The notes beneath the pieces were generated by a model. It ran no database searches and was not told the origin of the DNA. It saw nothing but the letters and a program-made list of their open reading frames with translations. A DNA stretch of 64,000 bases from Liolophura sinensis (taxonomy: Eukaryota > Mollusca > Polyplacophora > Chitonida > Chitonidae), in assembly GCF_032854445.1 (NCBI RefSeq), contig NC_088300.1:64950984-65014983 (forward strand), read 5' to 3'. Positions within the stretch are counted from its first letter, which is position 1; every line of letters starts with the position of its first letter. Position numbers and translations under genes: made by a program. Below, in pieces: positions 56,001 through 64,000 of the stretch.

Positions 56001-58612
56001 ACATTGTGGTGTGAAGTACGGTACAGCACACATTACATGTATATTGTTTTGATGTCTCTGCACATGTAATTGTGTGACTGTTCTGTGAAGCTGGGCCTTG
56101 TTTATAATATATTCTATGATGTATACATGATGTGTATTAGAAACATACATTTTACTTGGTTAAAAAAAGAATTCACTTTTTTTCCTGATCTGTGTTTTAT
56201 GGCCTTTGCCTGTAAGTGCATGTCAGTAAAAAGCATTCTTGACATGTAAGGGTTTTTTTTATGTACCAGAGGACGACAGGTCTACGCTTCTTGTTTCCTG
56301 TCTATTACATCCCAGAGGTGGAGATCACACCTAACACCTTTACCTCCCCTGCCACTATTGAGAAAGGTAAGTGTTCATCTTGCATTTAACTGCACAATCC
56401 TCAGCAGCCCTGCTTGGGCTGTTTGCTACCGCTTCCATTGAATGGGTTGGGCAGGCTTTTACAAGGGGAGGCAACTCTCCCAATGAAGGAAGGATTTTTG
56501 GGGGGGAGGGGGGTGGCAGGGTTGATGACATAGTTGCCATACCCTCTGCAAGATTTCAAGGATATGTGTAAAGTTTTGTAATAAGCTTAGGTCATAGTAC
56601 ATATAGTAGGTATTTAAAATCAGCTGTAGCTTCTGCATTGTGGTTGGGTAGGTTGTTGGGTGGCAATTCGTGTCTAATTTGATTGACATGTGGACTGGAA
56701 GCCTCCTAATCATTAAGGAACATTCTGCCCTCCCAGAGCTGCTTTTGTTATGTTGTTGTTAATCACATGTGGCAGGTTTTGTCTTCAGTTTAGTAATGAC
56801 ATCACATCTATGCTGATAGTGTTTTATCTGTTGTGATGAGACTACTTCAATGGCCTAATGGTTAGAGCATCGGCCTCCAAGTTGGGAGACCGTGAATCAA
56901 ACCCTGGTCAAGTCATACCATATACTTTGAAAATGGTACTTGTTGCTGCCTCGCTTGGCACTTTGCACTAAGGTGTTATGCGGTGTGAGCATAATGTGAC
57001 TGGATGGGGTGTCATGCCTGGTGTCTTCAGCGTGATACTTTAGTTGTGGCAGCACTTTGAGGGCATAGACTCGCCACAAGGAGACAAGGTTCATGTATAT
57101 GTACACACCTAATGACTCTTGGTGATCATAAGACTTTTTAAAAATATTTTGAGTACAATGTAAAACCGCAAGCATACATTCTTTCACTGGCATGATCTAT
57201 GTTTCTAGTACGTCTATTATTGGAGAAGATGGGAAAAACTCTGTTCTTTCGATCTGGTGGAGAACCTTTGATTTTATCTGAGGATCAAAGAGAAGAAAGA
57301 AAGAGAGGTAAGTTTTGCGAAGAGAAAAAGCCCCTTGTTCATGGCTACACTGGTTTAGGGAATTCTGAATTTCCAGTTTTCGTTGTTATTTGTTCTGGCA
57401 TTTCACATCTGTGGAGCAAACTTTTAGTTAGAAACAGGGGTGAATGGGTATTCAGGTGTAGGCTATTTTTAGTTAGGCCTGGTGTTAACTTTAGCGAGCC
57501 TCCTTGGCCAAGGTGGTTAGCGTGCCTAGGGGCCTTTCACCAATGTGGTCACTGTGAGTTCAAGTCCAACTCATGCTGGCTTCATGTCTGGCCGTACATT
57601 GGAAGGTCTACAACCTGTGGATGGTCGTAGATTTCCTCAAGACCCTGCATGATTTCTTCCCACCATAATGCTGTCTAGCACTGAATAAATAAATCGTGTT
57701 AATTTCAGTCTGGATTTGACTGAGACTGATATGAAGCTTGACTTAGGTGTTAATACAGTTGCCATCAACTGACCAAGTGTATATGGCAGTTTGTGGAATG
57801 TGGACACAGCCTCCCTTAAACAGCTAAGGAACTACATGTTTGTGATTTAATACAGCTCCTCCACTTTCATTTGGACATTCCGTTGTTAAAATTGGTGTCC
57901 TGTCCTTCATCCCATTGTCATTTGTGCACGTTCATATATTGCAGCTCGACTGGAACAAATTAGAAACTCCAGTGGCATGACCTATTTTTTTTGAGAGCAC
58001 TCTGCCTGCTTTGTCTCATCGTGGGAACAATGCTCCACCCCCAGATGATGAAGAAGGTAAAGCAGGTTTTCTTTTTTTTTTTTCTAACTTGAAGTCCCCT
58101 AAAATTGCTTAAAACTTACTATGTCATGTAGACAATTGCCAGTATAAATATTCTTTCATTAGTGTATACTAGTAATGTCTCAACTCTTGTCACTAAGTCA
58201 AATATAAAGGCTAAAGCAATAATAACATAATCATATATCATCAGTTCTCTTTGTTTAATCCATAGTCTTTGTGAATATTTTTTTCTTACAGCTTTTTACT
58301 GTACTCTTATATACAGGGAAGTACATGTAGATGTAGATGTATCGTGTATTTTCAAGGTTTCAGTAGAAAAGCACTGTTGGGTGACCTGCTGTTGACTTAT
58401 TCAGTCATGTTTATTTCACCACAGTCGTGTACCGCAGTGAACACGATCATGACTGTGCCATCTGCATGGATCGAAATCGAGACTGCGTCCTCTGCCCTTG
58501 TCATCACATGATCACCTGCCACGAGTGCTCAAAAATGTTGCTGAACAGACGAGATGGCTGCCCTATTTGTAGGAAGGACATATCAGAGGTCATACCTGTG
58601 TACCTCTCTTGA
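53005..58612 (+). CDS. 3-hydroxyacyl-CoA-dehydrogenase-like NAD-binding domain fused to a C-terminal RING finger
   Basis: Exons: 53005-53056, 53889-54025, 54698-54803, 55888-55982, 56270-56366, 57209-57307, 57945-58056, 58425-58612; about 294 aa allowing for one extra base in exon 7. The N-terminus MVKIAVLGCGLMGVKIAG is a Rossmann start with GxGxxG (residues 8-13); VYD (D31) closes beta-2 as in NAD-specific enzymes; DADFIFEAVVDDLDVKQDLF and ATNTLRL follow the dehydrogenase pattern. Where HADH has the catalytic GLHFFNP, this protein has GLRFLFP (about 134-140). Only the N-terminal domain is present; the substrate-binding helical domain is absent. Residues 243-281 are a C3HC4 RING: C243, C246, C258, H260, C264, C267, C278, C281. 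The chain ends VIPVYLS. It is likely an E3 ubiquitin ligase with a non-catalytic nucleotide-binding domain. An in-frame upstream extension without ATG exists; the ATG at 53005 starts the fold correctly. Confidence 0.88.
54312..54486 (+). repeat. SINE, 5'-truncated, intron 2 of the RING-fusion gene
   Basis: Body AGCTCATGCTGGCTTCTTCT, CATACGTGGGAAGGTTTGCC, tail TATAAGTGAAATATTCTTGA, end AATCAAATAAATAAATAAAT. Confidence 0.9.
55196..55887 (+). repeat. Tandem array of the 3' splice site plus start of exon 4 (75-bp unit, about 8-9 copies)
   Basis: The unit is CTCTTACAACTCTTCTCATT, TCTGTTTCTCAG, then ATTGTCACACTAGTGTAAGA, AGGATACTGTGATAGCCACAC. Anchors fall at 55291, 55366, 55441, 55516 and 55591 (exactly 75 bp apart), with more diverged units on both sides. 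The last unit runs into the real acceptor at 55887 and exon 4 (GAGTGTCTCACTTGTGTAAG, AAGGATGCTGTGATTGCCAC), so each unit is a copy of the intron end and the first about 40 bases of exon 4. Most copies keep pyrimidine tract plus CAG, but the exon-like part contains TAG, so use of a decoy would truncate the protein. Confidence 0.92.
56847..57178 (+). repeat. Second tRNA-derived SINE family, near full-length copy
   Basis: The head TTCAATGGCCTAATGGTTAG is tRNA-like (A box), with a B-box-like GTGAATCAAACCC about 40 bp on. The body (GCTGCCTCGCTTGGCACTTT; GTCATGCCTGGTGTCTTC) is shared with 5296-5575. It is clearly different from the main SINE family. Confidence 0.75.
57493..57690 (+). repeat. SINE, internally shortened, intron 6 of the RING-fusion gene
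   Basis: Head GAGCCTCCTTGGCCAAGG, B-box-like GTGAGTTCAAGTCC, body GGCCGTACATTGGAAGGTCT and CCCACCATAATGCTG; the TATAAGTGAAATATT segment is deleted. Confidence 0.85.
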
Positions 58613-59629
58613 TGGCTGTCCAGTGGCCATATCACCTGGCCAGTATGTGTAGTAGTTGTCTGTGATATTTTAGAATTGTGCAGTATTTACTCCCTTCTAA
58701 AACAGCTAAAACACCTGACGTAATGGTTCCAGAATTTAAAGTATGGTAGAACACCCTTAGTTTCATGCAATTTTCCACACACTACTCACTACTTGAATGG
58801 GAGGGTGGTGAAAAGTTGGTGAAAACTCACATAAAATTTAAAGAGTGAAATAAAAAATAAAAACAACTAAGTAATAATGAAAAAAATAGGATGTCAGAAA
58901 TTTGAGGGAACGACTGACGAACGAACCGACAAACTGACTGACTGACATATAGTGACCTTAAATATAGAGCTGCTTTTTGCTGTTAAAAATATGTTAAAGT
59001 ATCTTGAGGTAAAGATTTCATTTTTTTTTCTTGTGATGAATTATTGGGATGAAGTTTTAGTGGCCTTTTCCTTGATGTATTGTTACTTTCATATATTTAT
59101 TTGACATTGAATACCACTTTTGTTACAGATCTAAACATATGTATATCCATCCCACAAATTTTTTTTTAGATTTAAACAACATCATATTTATCATCCAAAT
59201 ATCAAGTTATTCTTGTACCTTTTTGTTTAGCAATGTGTGAATAATTTCATAAGTATTAATAAGTTATAAGTATTACTTACATCTAAGCGTCTGATAGCAT
59301 TATGCCTTGTGTTGGTAAAATGTTGGTAGTATCAAGGATTGTGCCCAGTGAAGAATTGTCCCCAGTATTTAGAATAATTGTATTTTGTCTGTGGGATTTG
59401 AAGTGACATCACATGATGTGCCAGTGAGACAAAAAGCCGACAAATGTTAAATGGATAGAAAAGATCTCCACTGTAGAGCAGAGTTAATGAGCTGTATATA
59501 TCAGTATATTTGTTAGTGTGTAATGCCTGTCGGTTTTGTTTAATATAGTTATCAGTTAAAAATGTCAGTGCTTTTGTTATATACATGTATTATAATTGTT
59601 GCAATCTCTGGGATGCTGTTGTTATACAA

Positions 59630-59765
59630 ATTCTTTATTTATTTATTTACTTACATTTACTAATTCAGTATTTTACTGAAAATGTTTCACTTGTATGATG
59701 GGAACGACCCCAAGCTGTCCATTTCATGGCTGAAGGAAGCAGGGCAGAGCCCAGAAGAAACCACT
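59630..59765 (-). repeat. SINE fragment, minus strand
   Basis: TTTATTTATTTACTTACATT, AATGTTTCACTTGTATGATG and GGAAGCAGGGCAGAGCCCAG match the inverted tail and body. Confidence 0.7.
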
Positions 59766-60529
59766 GCACCTTGTGACATACACAGTTCCACTTTCACAAG
59801 TCCTTTTTTTTTTTTTTTTGCAAGAGACATGATTTATGAGAAAAGTTAAGAAAAACTGATTGACATATTTGTATGAAAGTGGGCCCAGAGTGACAAACCT
59901 CTTGAAAGTGTATAATTCTGATGAGGTAGTTGCATTGTTTCAATTTATTTGACCATATATTTGGTTAATTAGTTGATCTACTGCAGCTGATTGGCCCTTG
60001 ACTGTTTTAAGTCGTCTTCTCAAATACAGTTTCCACAAATTCCACTGAGTTTGAAAGTCAGAAAGTTTGTAAGGTTTCAGAGAAAGGACCTGGCATTCAC
60101 GGTTTCCTTCAGCAATAAACCTGTCCATCATTACACAAGTGAAATATTCTGCAGTACAGCCTTAAACCCCAAATCAAGTAAAACAGAAATGTTGATTCCA
60201 TATTACAGGATGTGCCTGGTGTTAACAACAAAGTGATAACATTGTACTATGATGTATTTTATCCTTGTTTTTTTGTGACATTTTTGTGAATAGATTAGAC
60301 TGTTTTGTTATTGTATACATGTATTACACTATGAGTGATAGGAGCCTCTCTTCTTTTCAGTACCATGTAGATTCAGTGAGGAGAAAACAGAAATCATATT
60401 TGAAAAAAATCATTGCTTGAATAATTGTACTTGTACCTTTCGTTGCAATATTTTTGTAGTAATATTAGAACACGTCGATATTTGTATCATGGCAACACAA
60501 AATCCTAATGTTTACAGGAGCAACTTGCT

Positions 60530-60655
60530 ATGGTCATGGGTTGCCTTGGTCTCTGCCCAATTGACTCCCACCATGAGGCTGGCCACTGTCGTATAAGTGA
60601 AATAAGAGTACTGCCTAAGACACCAATCCAATAAATCAATAAATAAAATGTATAA
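60530..60655 (+). repeat. SINE fragment, plus strand
   Basis: CTATGGTCATGGGTTGCCTT, GGCCACTGTCGTATAAGTGA and CACCAATCCAATAAATCAAT match the tail half of the main family. Confidence 0.75.
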
Positions 60656-60915
60656 ATAGATAAGAGGCATCCTTTCTCACACATGCAGTCTTGGATGTGG
60701 AGATGTAAGGCTGTCTTGCAAGACATTTACCGTACCTTCACTGCCATGAGAATGCAGCTGTTTGTAAAAAAATTTTAAATTCTAAGGAGAAGTTTGTACT
60801 ATAATTGACCACACAATTGATGCAACTTTGGTGATGTGACACAAACTTTCAATGACTTGCAGTTTCTTAATGGAGGATCTAATGTCATTAAGGCTTTAAT
60901 AAAATTGAAAATTCA

Positions 60916-63900
60916 AATACCTGTGTGTAGTTGTTTGATTCTCAAGTAACTTTCCAACGGTGAACTCTGGCAGAATGAACAAGACCTGTACAGCTTGTAC
61001 CTGAAATGCTTTAGGTTAGGAGAAGAAAAGACTATTGAAATGAATTCATGCAAACATTTCACAAAAGTGGTTTGCTTTTCTCCAGTTGGAAGAATTTTTG
61101 TGTGTCTGTGTTAAGCTCTGGCACTGTGGCTCATGAGAAGTGTAAACGGAAGGGACCAAATGAAAGTAATCTTTGAATGACACAGCTTTATTTTTACTGA
61201 CAACCAGCAAATGTGACTTTGTGCATTTACTCTTTCAAAGTTATTTTCCAACAAGTTGTAAGAATAACTATCATTTTTGACATTCTGATGATCAGCCAAG
61301 CCAGATGTACACTAGTTACTTGTGAAATGTATTGGAATGCCCTGCTCAAGAGTATTTAATTTTTGCTGATAGCAGTCGGGTTCCTGATTGATTGTGTTTT
61401 AATGCCAGACTCAAGACTGTCATGGTTACATGACATTGGTGGCCAGTATATTATGGGTGGAGAAAACCATAGATTTTCGGAAGGTTTTTCATTGGTGAAA
61501 TTTTCCAAGTGTGACATGTCATTTTGCTGGAAGGCAGGTGGTGGCCAGCAAACTTCATGTAAGGCTACATGATGCAACACTGGCGACCACATACAGACTT
61601 TTCCGAACTGTTAATCAAGAACTGGCAATCGACCAATCATAAGCAGTATTGTTACAAATGGGTCAACTGATGTGGGATACATATTGGTTTCTGATGTCAC
61701 AATTGCTTTCATCAGGAATGGAATGAAGAGTACGAGTCACAAGAAGGGGTGGGGGGCCCTTCGGATGTGTTGTATCCAACCAGTGCTATCAAGACCTCGA
61801 GAACCATGGAAGCAGGGGAATCTTGAAAATTCCATGTCGGTAAATTGTCAATAAATCTTGTGTGACACAGAGACTGAAGAGGAGAGCATCTTAACCACAT
61901 TGTGGTGAGTATAACCCTTGGGGGGAGTTTTCATGGGTGTTAATGACAGGCATGCGGTTACCATGACAACCGCACAAGTGGACAAATGTATCGACCACAG
62001 ATGAAAACTATGCGAAAAACAGTTGAAGTTATAGCCCCAATACGAAATCATTTCTATTTATATAGTATATATAAGGAAAATGGCTATGTGGTTACCAGGA
62101 CAACCGTGAAAATGGACAAACGTGAGTTGCTACACATCATCATCTGTGTACCTATGTATCCACTAAAAATTAAAACTGTACAAGGAAAACTTTAGGAGTT
62201 ATAGCCCAGACACGAATACGGATGAGAATTGTCAGTGGAGCTGCAGGATTTGCAAACCTCAATGGTTATCCTAAATTCTTGAACAAAATATTTAGTTTTT
62301 TGAGGTATATTACTATATCTTGAAATTTGGGTGAAGGGGAGACCTTGCAGGCCTTTGCAAGTCAGCACAACAAACCGCATCACTAAAACAGGGTTTAACC
62401 AGATAACATTAGCTCATCAGTGTCTCTTTTAACACGGTGGTTGCACTATTTTCAAGTCTGTAGTGCTGCCGCAGTGAACCATCAGTGAACAGACTGAACA
62501 TTGTGGGCGTAGTCCTGTCCCGTCAAGGCCGAATAACCAGCAAAGTCGGAACTAGGGCATACAGTAGGCACAATCTCAATGCTGTCAATCAAAACAACCC
62601 GACGGATTATCACTGTCTCACCTTTGTATCAGTTTACAAGGTACTGTAATTCTTCAACCCCTTTGACCTCTAAAGTTCATTTTTCAGTGGAATTTGTACA
62701 TACAGTTATACAGGAAAGTGGCGTCAAAAATGATTTCATTTTAATGTAAGCTTCATAAAACTGAGTGCAGTAGATTATTTCTCTATACCCCATGGTTGTC
62801 TGGGAACGTTTCAAAATATCGGTCACCGTGGTGGTAAAGAAGATTAAAGCATTAGGGTAATCATACTTTGTGCAACACAGCTAGTTTACCCATCAAAATA
62901 ATCAGTAGAAATTTGAATGGATCAGTTCTTAAATTTTGCACATCTAGATGGTGATGCCTCAACTTCTTCCTTATCACTGAACCTGTGTACCACTAAGAGT
63001 TCAAATCATTATAGCGTTTGCAATTTGTTGTGGCAAACTACAGTTTGAAGTCCTGAATATTTCTTTGTTTTATTTGATTGTTCTTTTGATTCAGTATTAA
63101 AAAATTACTCAATTACACGATGGTGCTTATGTTTATGGATGGAAGAATTGTTTAGAGTCAGAAGTTTGAAATCCCAAATGAAAATTTTCCCTTGGGAATT
63201 CCAGTATTTCTTGATCAGAATTCTGACCACACAAACGGCAAATCGGGTTGTGGAAATACTGAAACACACAAAAACAAAAACACCAGAAATTCTGTAAAGA
63301 CAGAAGGAAGTTTATTCACAAGCAGACGTCACCCATGATATCCCTGTGCCGACAAGGTCAGCGAAAAACCACTCGCCATCTGTAAGCTTTAATACACTAT
63401 AACAGCATTCATCATTAGTAATACCGACCATAGAATCAGCAGCAAAAGCGAACATGCAAAGCGAAAGCAGAGGACTATATGATCAAAATTCAAAACAAAG
63501 ACTGGCAAGATAACAAACTGCATATTTAGGACGTAGATTTCTTACAACAAGCCAGTTTCTTTGTTTTTCAGGAAACTATAGTGCTCCATATAGTGCTAAC
63601 ACCGAGAAACTATCCTCTGTCATGGATTATACATTTGTTCCAACATTATCACAATCAATCAATCAATCGACGCACAGAGTCAGATGGGGATGACTCTTCC
63701 AAGCTTAATCATGACCTGGGCTAGAGCAAAACAAAATGGCCTACAAACCTTATCTTGCTTTGGTCAATGCTTTAGAAATCAAGGATTCAAAAACTCACTG
63801 GGCAGTGAGAACAATTCAAGTAGTCTACCACTCATTTCTTTACATAAATAAAAATTACCCCCCCCCCCCCCAAAAAAAAACGAAAAAAAAAATTCTCTGT

Positions 63901-64000
63901 GTACATAGCTTTGAGTTTTTTTTCTTGCCTAAATTTAACTGCCTGCCAAGAAAAGAAATTCAAAAAATTGTTAAGAATTCACTAAGTCTTACATTTCAAT
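60916..64000. other. Intergenic region; no gene recognised
   Basis: No exon with a recognisable product is seen. It contains a decayed SINE-like stretch (61365-61575), an imperfect 130-bp tandem duplication (61955-62220), CAAT tetranucleotide repeats near 63650 and a poly-C/poly-A run near 63858-63890. The short open frames here have no family features. Confidence 0.5.
61955..62220. repeat. Imperfect tandem duplication with X-box-like words
   Basis: The two copies share GGTTACCATGACAACCG / GGTTACCAGGACAACCG, then GTGGACAAATG / ATGGACAAACG, and GTTATAGCCCCAATACGAAA / GTTATAGCCCAGACACGAAT. The unit is about 130 bp. The first copy contains GTTACCATGACAAC (61957-61970), which fits the RFX X-box consensus RYYNYYATRRNRAC. 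Confidence 0.55.

Larger units (their letters stand above)
58613..60915 (+). other. Probable 3' UTR of the RING-fusion gene
   Basis: AT-rich non-coding sequence after the TGA at 58610-58612. It includes SINE fragments (59630-59765, 60530-60655). A candidate poly(A) signal, AATAAA in CTTTAATAAAATTG, is near 60898-60903. The end of the transcript is not proven. Confidence 0.35.

Noticed and set aside
57199-57630. A 143-codon frame extending from RING-gene exon 6.
   Set aside because: Only the first part (57209-57307) is exon; the donor GTAAGT at 57308 ends it and the remainder is intron plus SINE.

Overview
The window is animal genomic DNA. Genes are split into many short exons with GT-AG introns, coding density is low, and about twenty copies of a tRNA-derived SINE are scattered on both strands. 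The SINE 3' consensus (TATAAGTGAAATATTCTTGA, then GTAAAACACCAATCAAATAAATAAA-type ends), together with foldback MITEs, a Crypton-like remnant and a LINE remnant, suggests a lophotrochozoan, most likely a mollusc or brachiopod. The species cannot be fixed from the sequence. All gene identities come from translating exons by eye and comparing them with remembered families; no searches were run.

Layout. 1-634 (-): 5' part of an unrecognised coiled-coil, basic protein that runs off the left edge. 635-6671: repeats, then a CpG-containing promoter with an NRF1-type palindrome. 6672-26772 (+): a 25-exon gene for a BUB1/BUBR1-type spindle-checkpoint kinase (about 1297 aa) that keeps in one protein the parts vertebrates divide between BUB1 and BUBR1: KEN box, TPR, ABBA motifs, GLEBS, the MAD1-binding CD1 motif, a PP2A-B56 LxxIxE motif and an intact kinase. 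26773-31655: 3' UTR, SINEs and a 290-bp foldback. 31656-32969 (+): an intronless 437-aa ORF of unknown function with a perfect CRE upstream. 32970-35200: MITE, palindromes and a broken Crypton-like tyrosine recombinase between inverted repeats. 35200-40092: repeats and a 41-bp minisatellite. 40093-52627 (-): a complete 11-exon calmodulin-lysine N-methyltransferase gene (CAMKMT, 292 aa). 53005-58612 (+): an 8-exon gene, head-to-head with CAMKMT across 377 bp, encoding a 3-hydroxyacyl-CoA-dehydrogenase-like NAD-binding domain fused to a C-terminal RING finger. 58613-64000: probable 3' UTR and repeats.

The strongest candidate for something new is the dehydrogenase-RING fusion. The Rossmann GxGxxG and the NAD-selective Asp are kept, but the positions of the catalytic His and Asn of the dehydrogenase are Arg and Phe. 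The tail after the RING ends VYLS, like the tails of dimeric IAP-type RING ligases. This suggests a catalytically dead, nucleotide-binding domain steering an E3 ligase. Intron 3 of the same gene holds about eight 75-bp tandem copies of its own 3' splice site plus the start of exon 4. A similar local duplication of an exon and its acceptor is seen in the kinase part of the BUB1-like gene.

Two genes carry single-base shifts inside well-conserved exons, at least one of them in a homopolymer. The Crypton remnant carries another in an A-run. Sequencing or assembly error is the simplest explanation for those in the two host genes, but each is reported separately.
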